Assembly: GCA_018881555.1 (NCBI GenBank)
Contig: JACAXG010000012.1
Location: forward strand, 4,736,663 to 4,800,662
Length of the DNA: 64,000 nt
Origin: Amblyornis subalaris
Lineage: Eukaryota; Chordata; Aves; Passeriformes; Ptilonorhynchidae
Reading direction: 5' to 3'
The position numbers and the translations under genes are program-made. Below the pieces are notes generated by a model, which was not told the origin of the DNA, searched no databases, and was given only the letters and a program-made list of their open reading frames with translations. Of this stretch, positions 1 to 13,112 are shown one piece after another (position 1 is the first letter of the stretch; each line of letters opens with the position of its first letter).

Positions 1-3000
1 TAACACTTCACATACAAAACTTCCATANAAATAAAATATGGAGGTCCAATAAAATACATGCCTCTAGAAACTTCTTATTAAAATTTTGTCCCNATACTAC
101 AAATAGTAGTGGAATATTCAAAAGGATCTGCCTCCACAAGAAGTAAAACATACTTTAAATATGGGAAACTTGAAACATTTTAGGACTTGGGCTTCCGCAG
201 AAAATTAAAATATGGCATGGCTAATTCAATTGTTCCCCTATACTGCATAGCATTTGGGAACAAGTTTTCACTGCATTTAAACTATATGATAAAGAAATCC
301 AACATGGAAGTGTCTTTGTTGAAAATAAGTCTGCTGAAAACCTTTTTGCTTTAACTTTCCTTCCCATGGTGGTCTCTAAAAGCCACAGGGCTTTGTGAGC
401 ACCAGGCACTGCAAGCAGTGTGTGCCAAGTGACCCCAGCACACCCAGTACCCCAGCAAACTGCTAGACCAGGAGTTCAGCATGACAGGGGTACTGTCTTC
501 ATACCCAGGAGCTGTGAAGTGGTATAAATCATGGTAGTAAACCAGCAGGTTTTACTCACACATGAGAATCTCTAGGCAAATTCCATCTTAAAAAAAAAAC
601 CAAAAAAGAAGTCAAGTGCTGTTAAAACCACTCAGGTAGTTAGAAAAAAGCAAAAAGTGTTATGTAATAAGGACCATATTTTGTCCCATAAAGTGTTATT
701 TCTGTTGCCTCCTGAAATATAGCAGTATCTATATTGCCCAGATATAGATCTTTCTAGGGAAAGTGTCTTTCTAGGGAAATACTCATGCCATGTGCTGGAA
801 AGCTATGGAATTTTGTGAGTAATTTTTTTCAGTAGCATTTTCTTTTGCTGGTTTTTATATGTTGAATTCTTACACTTGTTCTTTTGCAGAGATCTGTAGG
901 TAAATGTAATATAGTTCAAAGGCACTTCAGCCAGGAGATCTGGCAACTGATGGCATCTTTTTGTACACTAAGATGATATTAAACAAATTACCAGCATAAT
1001 TTGGTGTAGATTATGGGTTTAATCCTTTTAAGTGAAATACCAGCTCAGTTTATCCAGTCAGCTAACGCTTAAGATTTCTTTTCTCCCTGTAACTGACTGC
1101 TTAATCATGCTAATCCTATGACATGGTTGACTGTGACAAGAAATAAGTTAAAATCAGATCTGTTCATGTGGATCTGTGGATTAGATCTGGATGGTTTAAG
1201 ATTTTTAGATTGAAAATAATGAAATAATTCCACATTTTCAGTTCCTCAGATCAGCTTATATATGCTTATTTAGACACCCTGTAATTACAGGAGTCCAACA
1301 TTCCTGCAGGGATAATGTAGGATAACTANCTAATAATAAAACAAAAATCATTATGGAATTACCTAACAACTACAAAAAACCTTCTGCATCCTCCAGGGTT
1401 ATGCAGAGAACAGGACTGTCCTCTAGATTTTACTCTAAAAAAATCTCCATGTTCCTATCAATATGATGTGAGGGAAAAATACAGTATTAAACCAAAAAAA
1501 TTCTCAACTATATATAGCTAATACTTGCTTTGTTCCTACTCCATGGCTAAGACCCACTCTGAAAAAACAGAACACATCTTGCATAGGAAATAAACTATGT
1601 TGCTGTTCCCTCCAGGGGAAGATAGTCAGGCTAGAAAAGTCCTTTTGTTCTTCTGTGAAGGGTCGTGTGTGGCAGACAGAAGGGGTGCCTTGTCAGTGCA
1701 GTTATGTGGCTCTGTGCCGAGGGGAGTGAAACATTTCAGCCCTGATCCTCCCCGGGGTAGCCTTGAACCCAAATGTGAGCAAGGACACGTCTGCACAACT
1801 TGGCGAGACAAGGCAAGATTTTTTTATTCCGGTGATGACTCAGGCATAACTTACTCACTTGGAAATTAAATGTCTTTCATTTAATGGGTACCCAAAATAA
1901 GAGCATGCCAGGGCTGCAGAAATGCTGGAAGTTAATAAGTACACTTGTGTGCAAAATACAAAAGTGCCTAGTGCTGGAGGAGCAGTGAAATACCTTAAGT
2001 TTCTTCATTTGGATGTGCAAAGTTAGTGAATGTTTTCAGAACATGGCAATGTTACTGTACTTGGACTCCTGTTCTCTGCTCTGTGGCATGAGGACAACAC
2101 AAACATCTGCTACAGTATTTATGGTGGATTATAGGGTGTTAGAGTAACAGGAATAGCACATAAACATATCAAATGAAAATATTCATTATCAAAATTACAG
2201 CTAGATCAGACTGAGTATGATCTATGACCACATACTGAGCAAGAGAAATACAAATACATGTTGAATAAACAGTGCCAGCTAAGCTTAATAATCTGTAGGA
2301 AAAATAGTATCCTGTCAAACATATGACATATATACAGGATTAATCTAAATCAAGAATCAACAGGCATTTTTCGTTTTAGACTTTAGCTTTTCATTCCCTT
2401 AAAACCTTTGCAGTTCTGTTAATTAGTTTTGTTTTGACTGAGTAAATATGTACAGAGTTTTTCCGGTAGTGTAATATGAATTACAGCCAGAATTAACTGC
2501 AGCATTTCACATGCTTTTGATTCAAATTCTATATATAACCTGACTCGATTTTTCAGCACCCTCTAGAGTAAGCAGAATGCTCCAGCAGCCTTTCCTTTCA
2601 TCTTTCATTCTTGCCTCATCACCTTTCATTACCAGCTGAGGTAATGCACTCCTCCTTTTGCCATTTTGTTGGACTTCTGATACTTTGAACCTTTAAAAGT
2701 ATTTATGGAAGTATTGAAACATGATAAGTTATTTAATAAGGGTTCATATTATAAAAACAGTCCTTAAGATGCTTTCATGTGAAAACCCTACTTCCAAAAA
2801 AAAGCCAATCAAACCAATTGTTACCTGGCAACGAGGGATAATATTGCTACTAAAGTTTTGCTTTACAAGCCTGTGGCTGATGCTTTACCTACTGTAACTG
2901 CAAAAGGAGTCTGGAAGACATGCTACAAGGTTTAGCTAGTTCTATGTTTATCAATCTTGCAAGAAAATAAAGTCATTGTTTACATGAGGATGAGTCGGCT

Positions 3001-3951
3001 CCCGCTGCCTCCCTCACAGATCTTTCACAGTCCTCTCTACTGACTCTCTTTTTTTCTTTACAACTTTCTGCCTTTTTACACTGGTGCCTTACATCTCGGA
3101 TCCTTGAGTTGCTCCTCATTTCTCTATCAATAATCTCACTTCTTTCTGCAATTTTACTTTTATTTTTTTGCATAATTCTCCCAATTTAATGCGTTTCTCA
3201 GTAGTCTGAGTCAAGTACATGCAGCTCAAGCCTAGCCCTCGGGTCACAGACAGCNAAGTCCATAGGAGATTAATAACATACGATGAAAGCCCACTGCTGT
3301 TTCCCCCTGCCTCCAGCTATCTCTGATCTTACACTTCAGTCCAGCACAATGCTCAGTCCTCAGCTGAGCTCTCCCAGGTAGATTATGTCAGTGCTGTGAA
3401 AGGCAACACCGTCTCGCAGACCCACCAGTGTTCATCAAAGTGTAATTCCAGCAGCCTCCCAGAGCCCGTCTGGGCTGCTTTCTTGGGTGTTGGTAAAACA
3501 CTACAATTCAGCTGCAGCGAGGACCCAACAAACAGCAGTACACCAATAACTCCTGATGGGAAGCTAGGGGTTATGGAAGTTAGTTTTCTGATTTTATGAC
3601 AGTAAATTTTGATTTTAAACAGTGGCATTAAACTGCCAAGAAAAGGGAACCATTTCCCTATCAGTTTACACTGGTAATTCATTATTCATCATGCAGAATT
3701 AGAGACCTTAACTGAAGGTCTTTGAGAGAAGTCTCGAGCAATACACCATAGAAGTTTGATTGCTAAGATGCTGTTGATTCTTTCCAAGTGAAATATAACT
3801 CAATCTAAAAAAAGCAATTTGGCAGATTTTTTTGTTTTAAAGCATGTTAATTTGTTTGCAAGAACATTATAAAAAGAATTGAACATGGGCTTGATGTCTG
3901 GAAGCTACACTTGATACAGATTTTTATTACTATCATTACTAATGTCATAAT
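1..3951. other. Non-coding region upstream of PJVK coding sequence
   Basis: I see no exon with protein similarity here. The stretch is AT-rich with short A-runs and a few open frames of up to 90 codons (for example 1597-1869) that resemble nothing I know and lack splice or codon support. It should contain the PJVK promoter and any non-coding first exon, which I cannot place. A possible acceptor (ACAG ending at 3919) would make 3920-3951 the end of the 5' UTR in the first coding exon. In human the divergent neighbour is PRKRA, but no PRKRA exon was recognised. Confidence 0.6.
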
Positions 3952-6900
3952 ATGTTTGCTGCTGCAACCAAAAACTTTGTTAAACAGGTTGGTGATGGAG
4001 GAAAACTAGTTCCAGTGCCCAGCCTCAGTGAAGCTGACAGATACCAACCTCTGAGCCTTGTGATTAAAAAAAAAAAGTGTTCACTTTCAAAAAAATCTAA
4101 ATTTGCTTCAACACCATTCACATTAAAAGACATTCTTCAAGGGGAGAAAGAAATTTCTGCAGGTAAGATTTTTGTCTTTCTTCAAAGTGGAAAAATGCAT
4201 GTTTTCTAGTAAATACAAAATAGTAAACATACTTGAAACTGTTAAGGTAGTATGACGGTTCTTTAGTAAATGGGTAATAACATTTTTCTTGCTTAGTCAT
4301 GTAACAAATATTTAAGAAAAAAAGTACAAATCAAAATGGTAAAAACAATGGGAAAAAAGGGCTTTCTGGAAAAAGAGTAAAAAAAGAAAGTCAGTTATAC
4401 TAAAAAGCCTTGATATTTTCTGAACTAGTATGAAACAAATTCGGTTAAGCCTTGTCTTTCCACAAACCACAAAGTCCTGACAGATCTACTGGTGCATATT
4501 GATTAATTGCTACATAAAATTTGTTTAGAAATGTACACCTTTCTCCGTGTGCTCAATTTTAACTGTGTAAGATTGTCCTCAATTCAACAGCTGTTCCATG
4601 CTGGTTGTCCCTGGTGCTGAGCAGAAGGCAGAAGCATTTGACAACAGCTATTACATCTGACTGATGTAATTGGATTTCCATAAGACTTTTTCCACGTTTG
4701 CAATCTCTCTCTCTTCAGTGTATTTAAAGAGCTTAACTGTTTTTAAATTGCTTTTGCTATGAAATAACGTAAATTTTGAGGAGATTCTATGAGAGTTAGA
4801 AGATGCAAAATTGAACTATATCTTCCTGTACATTCCTTTGAAAAGTGTGTAATTCATGTCTACATGCTCTGTTTTCTCAAAACAGTTTAATTGCTTTATT
4901 TTTTTGAAAATGCATAAATTTTGACAAAAGTATTTATGATATTAATTGCACAACAAATGCATTAGTTAAAAACTCTACTAAGACAAACCAGTATGAGCAC
5001 AGGAAGACAGGAATACCACTTGATCCCACAAGAGGGTATTTCAGGATGCAAGTATGATTAAAAAACCCTGTAATCCTACGTCTTATGTTCAGGAAAAGTC
5101 AACTGGCTTGTCTTGAATGAAAAAAAGAAATTGAAAAATCTTATTAAAAACTCTGAGAAAAAGGTTGCAAAATCTCATTAAAAAGCCTCACAAAACCTTA
5201 CTAGTCTTTTCTGTAAAGGTTAAATGTCATGTGCAGAAAGTATTGTCCTTTAACGTAAGCAAAGAGGTTTGTAATTGAATTTCCTTTTTTATGTGACAAA
5301 GACAAGCATTTGCAATCTTTTTGGAATTATGAAAAATATATGAACCTTTTTTTTGGTTAAAAATAAACACAAACAGGATTCATATGAGGTGACTTCATAA
5401 TGTCAGTTTATCCTAAAAGCTTCAAAAGATTAAAAGCAGAAAAAGGAGTAATGCTCAGATTCTTAGATGTACTTGGAAATCTAATCCATGTGTTCATTTT
5501 AATTTGGCAACCAATGCATTCTAGTATTTTTTCTGTTAGTGTAATGCAAATGTATTTAATGTTATAACGAGAGCATTATAGAAATGCTTTGGTACCTACC
5601 TTTTGATTGTACAATAATTGAATGCAGCTTTCAAGCAAGTCAGAATTCATCTGTTGATATTAGGGTTATTTGTAGAGCATCTAGACAGAATTCAGAACTC
5701 CCTAATACTTTTTATACAGTGGCTTTCATTTTATTCCTAGTTTTAATACTCTCTGTGGCCTCTACTGAGTCATTTTGGGTTTCAGAGCCTCTGTCATTAA
5801 AGCCAGAACACAATACATGTCTAGTTTATATGTATCAACATCATAGTTACAGGTAGAAGTACTTGAGGAGAATAGCGATAAGCACAGAAATTTGAAAATA
5901 GCTCTAATCACACCAAGGGGGATGGGCACAACCCTGCCAGAGAGAGGCACAGAAACCCACGGACTCCTACGTGCTCTTTCTATCAATCAGCAGTAACACC
6001 AATAAAGAAGTGCTCAATGTAGCTCTGAATTTCACATCAAAATGGTTAAGCGCAGTAGGAATGGTATTATTTATTCTTGCTATGTGCAAATACTGCGTTG
6101 AGACTTTTCATCACACAAAGGTTATCTTCTTTTACTCAGGTGTCTCGTCTTACCAGTTGCTCAACTATGAAGACAAATCAGATGTTTCGCTTAATGGTAG
6201 AAGAGGAAATCAGATAATGAACGATGTTGGTTTTGATGTTGCTGGATCAGATTCTGTTGCCTTTAAAGCTTCATTTGGCATAGTGACCAAACATGAAGTT
6301 GAAGTACCAACATTACTTAAAGAACTTACTACAAGGTTATATTCTATATTTTGATTTCTGGTTCCATAATTATATTTCATACAGTTAGGTTGAAAGTCTG
6401 AAGTGGTTAGGTTTTGATTATTTTTAATCAATCAGTAGAAGACACCATCTGATATTTTCAAGAGTTTCGGGTTGGATCACTGGGATTAGGCATATGACCT
6501 TCTGTATAATACAGACTGTATAATTTTTCTGAATTCTTGTTTGAATTACAATGCATCTCTCAGGAAAATATAATACAAATTCAGAGAGGAAGAGTCCATC
6601 CAAACTCCTATCTGTGTTCTTCTGTATTGAAAATTTGCAATTTACTTTGAATGACATTACCCAACTTCAGGTTTCAGAAATAGGGTTTCTTTGCCTTTGA
6701 TGAACTAGAGAGCCACATATATTATTGCCAGTGTAGGTGCTTTGAGGTTTTGTCAAGTTATTACACAGCCTTTTCGACAAAAAGCAAAATAGGTTTATCT
6801 ACTTGAATTTTTCATAACCTTCTGTGACTTTTCTTTAAGTCCAGTCTCTGCTGTACCGACATTCTTTTTCAGCTGTGGACACTGAAAATGAAGTCAGTGT

Positions 6901-9900
6901 TCCCGTGGTGCTAGCAAAAATGTGTAGAAACATGATGGGACTAATTCTAGGTGTAATTCTTTACTTTCTATTTCAAAGATTGTCTCTTGGTCACAGTGTC
7001 ATCCCAGTGAATCCCAGTGCTGCATCCCAGTAAATTATTTACTATGCATGATGTAATATTTGGCATTTTCAAATATATATTGTTACCTTGCTATAATTTA
7101 CCCAGCAGCGCATGCCATTTTATATCTGTAACCTCTCTTGTTCTGTACCNACCATTTCCTGCTTTATTTGTAATCTCCAAACATTATCATTAATAACTGT
7201 GGGTGCAGAAAGAGAATCTCGTCTTCTGATAAAAAGATTCAGTGTTACAGCACTAACAGCCACTGCTTGTAGAAATTCTTCTACAAACACTTGTTTCATG
7301 ATTGTTTGGTATTTTTTAGAAGTCATATAGAGGGTTTTTTTCAGTTATTGGCACTAAAACCAAAATTAGATGGAAAGGCTTTGAATTTTCCAGGGTGTTC
7401 CAGATATCCTCTCTAATACATTACTGGCTTCCCTGAATTTTTTAGTGCTTCTGCTCCCAAACACTGAAAACCAATATTAAGTTTCCAAAGATCTCCTCAA
7501 TCAGTTGTTTTACTGCTATGAAACAGATCTTATGGTGATTTATTTACTGATTTAAAATTACTAATTTTATCAGCTTTGTAAACTCCTAATTATGTCTGAA
7601 TTTCCTTCCTGCCTCCCTCTTGATTTCAGAAAAATAAACTTTGATCATTGTCTAGTCCACCAATCAAGAAAAAGTAGGATGGAAATTTTGTGTGTGGTCA
7701 TGGAAAGTATTCGAACTACAAGGCAGTGCTCATTAACTGTCCATACTGGAATGCGTGGAGAGACAATGAGGGTAAATANGTTTGACGAATTTCTGTAACT
7801 TAAATGATCAAGCATAAAAAGCTCATTTTTATAAATTTTATGGTTGGATTTAATTGTATTTTTATTATGCAAGCTCAGGAAAAATCGGAAGTAAATCAAT
7901 ATTACTGTACCAATGTAAAGTGATTTAAAAGTTGGTCTTTTGTTAGCAGTGCTTATGTGACTGAGGGATGGGAAATGCATGAAAGGATGGCTGGACAATG
8001 AGCCATTGCTTGGGGCGCAGCCTTAGCAAAATTGTGGAATTTACTGCTAGTTTGACTTTCTAATAAAGGTATAATCTTTCTTTCATTATTATAGTCATCT
8101 TCTATAACACATTGGAACTTCAGGTTGTTATTATTTCAAGGGTCAGCATCTTACTCCCTGTCTTATGCCCTTCCTCCCTCTCCCTCCTCTATGTGTTTGA
8201 ATAATTGAACCTACCAGTCTTCTGACTTTGCCCTTTACTAGTATATATAAATCATTCACATAATTTTCAGTGAGTGATGCAAATTACTATCTCTGTATCA
8301 AACTTCTTTAAAATGCAAAGTTGTTAATAGAAAATTCTTTAGTTGTGAAATTTGATCTTCAGTTTCAAAGTTTCCTCCTGGCATTATAATTTACAATATA
8401 CGCAGTTNAGATACTATTTTGTTCATTTTTTCATTTCCATTTGCAACTTTTTCCTTTTGATGCTTCTCTAAATTATAGTTTCACATAATTGAAGATCAGA
8501 ATTATAAAGGACGGGATAAAGCCATTGTTTTTCCTGCACATACAACTATTGCTTTTAGTGTATTTGAACTCTACATTCATTTGGATGGTAATTTTGGTAA
8601 GTGATGTGAATTACTGTCATTACTAGTATTATTTATAATGATTTAAGTTTTTAAAACAGTTTTATTGCTCTTGATATGCATAAGCTCTGATCCCATACAA
8701 TGGTATGCTTTAATTTTACGTGCATAAGTATTCTGACTTTCTAAGAGAAACAGTTGCATGGAACAAAAAAAAAAAATCACATTTCTAGCCTGTATGAAAC
8801 AGGCTTCTGAGACTATCTGATCAGTTTGGCATAAAATAGGCAAGTAAAAAGACCCAAGTAAAGAAAAAAAGTGTACAGAACTTCTAAACTAATCTAACAT
8901 TTTTTTCTGTTGAGGCTTTATATGTCATTATCACATATAAATATCTGAAAGTATTTAGGAGGAAATAATTGCAGTTATTGGAAACAAATAAAAAAGTTCG
9001 CATAGCTTATATTTCACTTTAAAGGTTTTCTTTCAAGTTATGGATAGAAACATAAATGATACTTATTTTTATTAAAAGTAAGTGTTAATAGTTGATTCAG
9101 TATTGGAAGAATTGACTACAGAACTAACAGCCTTGCTTATTATTTTTCATTTCTACTCTCAAGTAAGACTACAGCAATGTCTGTCCTTCAGAATCAGGGC
9201 TTCCATTTATATCAGCGTGACTATCCTAATCCCACAATATGGCTATAATTTGTGTATGAACCAAAACAGGCTTTGATGATGTTGATTGAGAGCCACCAAC
9301 ATTTAAAAATTCTCATCGAATCTGTGTTACTTGATTCTGTGGGCTATTACNGCGTGCAGACTTGTATTAAAAAGTTGTACTAGCCATGAAAAACATTAGC
9401 AAAGCTAAATTTAATCACTGTTAGCTTTATTGATTAGAAAGCATATTAAACTGTTGTGCAATTATGGCTTTTATATTTTGTTCTTCTGAAAACATATTTT
9501 TCATTTTTACAGAACTCTGTGTGACTCCAATTTCAAAAGGAGGATTTGAAAGAGAGAAATCTGGATCATCTTCACTGACCAAATTAAGGAGATTAAAGAA
9601 TAACTTGTTTCACCGAAGTATGAGTTTTGATATTTATATACAAATGTCTTCTTTAATGCATGGAATGTGTATCTTTGTTTCTTTAATTTCTGTGCCAGAT
9701 TAATGTTTTAAGAAAAAAATTTTGATGGAAAATGTATCTCTCAATTTCTAGTGTACTGATATGTAAATTTTAATAACTCTATAATCATTTGAGAACCTGA
9801 CTCTCAGAAATAACACATCTATGGTATTGCTGTTCATTAAAACTCTAAAGATCTTAAAATAAAAATTATGGCTGTTGATAAACTGGTATTGAGTAATTAT

Positions 9901-11263
9901 ACAACTAACTTAACATTGAACCCATTTCATGTGTTTGTCATTTACGGCTCATGTTATGCAATACAAGCTATAATTATAGTAATATTTGAGGGCAAAAGCT
10001 GTAAGTTTAAATACCAAACAATATTAATTAATTGGAATGTACTCCTTAGGCACTATGTTCCCATGGCAGGGACATGGGCAAGATACCATCACAGTCCTCT
10101 TTTCTCATTTTAATGTGAACCCAACATCCAACAAAACTAAGGATCCCTGTATGCAGATTCAGATCGAGATCTTAAACTTGTAACNCTCATTGGTCCAAGT
10201 ACTTTGGAAATCTGCAGATCTGAGTGTGAAGATAAATGCTGAGCAGTAAACATGGCCTAAAGGCTGCTCTGTATAGACATATCCTTGCTCCACTGTATCC
10301 CATTCTTGCTCAATGGACTTTTATGGGCCAAGCCTTCAGTGCTGCTCCAGTCCACACTAGGGGAATAAATCTTCAGTGTGTATGATACATCTCAGTAGCT
10401 GTAGCTGCCTAAAAGTTCATCATTCAATCTAAACTAGTCAGTCACTGAAGAGAGATGGAAAAGGTAGGTAGGTAGTTCCTACCTAGCCTATCTGGATGCT
10501 CAGAAATCTGCTAGGGGGTTAATGGAGAGTCCTCCAATTTTTCTAAGGATATTAAGCATTAGTACGATTTTTTTTGTAAATAAAAGGAAATAAAAGTGAA
10601 TTTACAATGTTTAGAATATAAAACTAGAAATGCAAAAATAAAAACAGGGAAGTACACAGCTGTGATTTGACTTTGCACCGATCTCTCAGAAGCATGCCTC
10701 ATGACTATCTTTTAGGCATATTTCTAAAAATATAATTTCATAGGTCCTATACAAAAAATTCTGGCCTTTGTCAGTGTCTTAAGTGAAGTTAAAGAAAAAT
10801 TTTCATCACACAGAGTTTTTGATGGGAAGTAATCTATATGGCATGCTTAGAACAGTTTCATGAATCAGTTGTTACTTCTATAATTAGACTGACTTTTTAA
10901 AGCAACAGTTCATAATATAATGACAAATCACTGCTTCGTTTTCTTGTGCATTCTTTTGCAGACAAAGGAGTAGTCGAAATCATTGCTAACTCTGATCCTT
11001 ACTTGGAGGACCTTTTTACAGATTATTACGAAAAAGCTGCGAGCATGACTGATCTCTCTACAAGCTATCTCAGAGACGGTTCTCATATCCGAATTAACTT
11101 ACTTAATAACAACATCCCCAAAGGCCCCTGTGTCCTTTGTGGAATGGGAAGTTCTAAACGGGAGACAGTCTATGGATGCCTGGAGTGTTCTTTTAATGGA
11201 CAAAAATATGTACGACTGCATGCTGTGCCCTGTTTTGACCTCTGGCATAAGAGAATAAAGTAA
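3952..11263 (+). CDS. PJVK: Pejvakin (gasdermin family), six coding exons
   Basis: Pejvakin is a gasdermin-related protein needed in auditory hair cells and neurons and linked to peroxisome behaviour; human mutations cause deafness DFNB59. Coding exons are 3952-4162, 6140-6335, 7630-7771, 8479-8596, 9513-9617 and 10962-11263. All junctions are GT-AG and the frame closes to 1074 nt, 357 aa against 352 in human. The start [17 protein letters not shown] is the family N-terminus with its gasdermin-like fold region; later blocks such as [17 protein letters not shown] and [15 protein letters not shown] are nearly identical to mammals. The C-terminus has a CVLCGMG...YGCLEC zinc-finger-like cluster followed by [14 protein letters not shown] and TAA. 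Most divergence is at the exon 5/6 and 6/7 joins. One n (7779) lies in the intron just after exon 4. Tail-to-tail with FKBP7. Confidence 0.95.
4163..10961 (+). other. PJVK: PJVK introns
   Basis: The five introns are 4163-6139, 6336-7629, 7772-8478, 8597-9512 and 9618-10961. They are AT-rich and unique-looking; I see no full transposon, RNA gene or second gene in them. The open frame at 5971-6354 is mostly exon 3 read through from the intron. Confidence 0.7.
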
Positions 11264-12430
11264 CTGGGTAAGTGCCTGTTGTCACAGACATGGGCATAAC
11301 TGTGCCACAAACTTTTCAGAGTTAGTAAATATGACTCAAATTGTGAAATGCAAAATAGTCAAAGTGCAAAATGTTTTATTACACCGTTATCTTCAAATTC
11401 TTTGCTTCACAGTCAATGACCTTTTACTTTAAAACACCCTGACACTGCCGTTCTTTCTAGAATCTTCCCATTATCTTAATGAAAAATGTAGTTTTAAACT
11501 GTATTTTCGTAATATCAAAATATATACTGGAAATTACTGTAAGTTGTTTACACAAACTTGTTAAACCCCAAAAATGTTGCCTTTNTCTACACTGGCATAT
11601 GATGGTTAAATGAGAATATTTGTTAATAATTTAGTGTTCTCATGAATGTTTAATTGAAGTATCAGATTAAAAAACATGCTAAAACTTAGCTCAGTCTAAT
11701 GTTTCATTTACAAAAGGGAAGAACTGAAACTATGGATGGGAGTTTCATATTAGGGTGCTGTTGCCATATATCAAGTTTGTTTAGATTATTAAAAAGTACC
11801 AGCCATCCCACCTGCTGCATTCAGCTTTTATGTCACAGCTGCTCTTGACTTTGTGCTCAGAAAAAAAATTACTTAGCAGAAAATATTTTTGAAGCTTATG
11901 AAAATAAAGGAACTGCACACTCCAACAAGAATTCGGGGTGAAGGTCTTCAACAGCTGCATCCCAAGCACAGGAAATTGGGTCTGTTGAGAACTGGAACAC
12001 CAGAGAGCTGTGTCCAGGGCTGGGAGTGGGCGTACCGTGGGGTAAGGCGCACAGTTAAACCGCTCACCATGCTGTTTTACACTGGGCAAAGCAAAAAACC
12101 TTTTTCTACCTTTTAGAATTATTTCAAGGATAACCTAGGCATGGAAGCTTTTTTCATTTGTGTTGCCACTTTCACTGTGCACATCTGATTATTACATGTT
12201 GAGAGGACTACAGCCATTGCTTTTCATGTGAGAAGAGTTACATTACGCAAGTGTTACCATAAGTTCTGCACAGCAGATATAAGTAGTCTATTAACTATTG
12301 CTACTTCTTTGCATTTTTCCAGACTGAAAAAAACCAGAATGATGCCTGGATAATTAATTATTTGTATTTTTATATAGTATCTCTCATCATCTTTGACGTC
12401 ATTCAATAAATGATGATAGTGTAGATTTTT
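11264..12430 (+). other. PJVK: PJVK 3' UTR (probable)
   Basis: Sequence after the PJVK stop has no further coding exon. AATAAA hexamers that could end the transcript occur at 11903-11908 and 12405-12410. The extent is inferred from these signals and from the convergent FKBP7 gene. Confidence 0.5.
12405..12410 (+). terminator. PJVK: Candidate PJVK polyadenylation signal AATAAA
   Basis: Canonical AATAAA about 1.14 kb after the stop codon, in ATTCAATAAATGATG. It is the last good hexamer before the convergent FKBP7 3' end, apart from a weaker candidate near 12446. Confidence 0.45.
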
Positions 12431-12928
12431 AACATGGTGCTGCTAAATAAATTGGCTAACTTGGTAATTTTACTAAGTCAAAGTTTAAAAACTCACTTAA
12501 AATACTGCTTTTCATCAACACTGAATTATTTATGTTAATATTACATCAAAGAGGTTATTTTAAGTTGCTTTAAGAACAATTTTGTTTTTATCTTAACATT
12601 CCACAGAGTTCATTTACTTTAAGCCCTTTATAGGTAATTGCTGCAAATGGCCGTTCCTCAAGAAGCTAGGCTAGGAGCCTGCAGGGGTCTAAGAGACCTG
12701 GGAATTCCTGGGATTCTGTTTTCCCTTTTTATTTTACAAGGGATTGAGAAGTGTTCATCAGTTATGTCGCAGCTATGTCAACAGTTACTGGATCCATTTT
12801 TGTGTGCTCCATAGAACAAAAATAATTATTTTTATCAGCATTTACCAAATGAGAAAGACTACTGAGCAATACAGTAAATTGGAACATGATGTAGGAACCA
12901 CTAATATTAGATCATAGTGTATTCCAAT
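12431..12928. other. Gap between the convergent PJVK and FKBP7 3' ends
   Basis: About 500 bp of AT-rich sequence between the inferred poly(A) sites of the two convergent genes. No gene, repeat family or structured element recognised. Confidence 0.5.
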
Positions 12929-13112
12929 TTTATTTCTTTCTTTTGAAACATCTAACACATTTTATTAGCTGAATGTTAAAAATAAGATCTTTACAGTCAC
13001 CTTGCGAAATATAAAAAGATGCCACTATAAAAAAATTACAAAAAATTATGTGACAAAGTATTATTATTTAGAATTCAGTGTCCAGAAAACAGCCAAGGAT
13101 CTTTTTAAGTAC
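12929..13112 (-). other. FKBP7: FKBP7 3' UTR (probable) with polyadenylation signals
   Basis: On the - strand AATAAA hexamers lie at 12961-12966 and 12929-12934, about 150-185 nt past the FKBP7 stop, giving a short 3' UTR. The boundary is inferred from the hexamers only. Confidence 0.5.

Noticed and set aside
1597..1869. 90-codon open frame on + upstream of PJVK
   Set aside because: No similarity to any protein I know, no splice or promoter context, and an overlapping antisense frame of similar length; probably chance.
1..3951. PRKRA first exon, expected from human synteny
   Set aside because: No double-stranded-RNA-binding domain coding block or CpG island was found on either strand; it probably lies outside the window.
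11256..11261. AATAAA overlapping the end of the PJVK coding sequence
   Set aside because: It is part of the codons for the last residues (AGA ATA AAG TAA) and is too early for a poly(A) signal.
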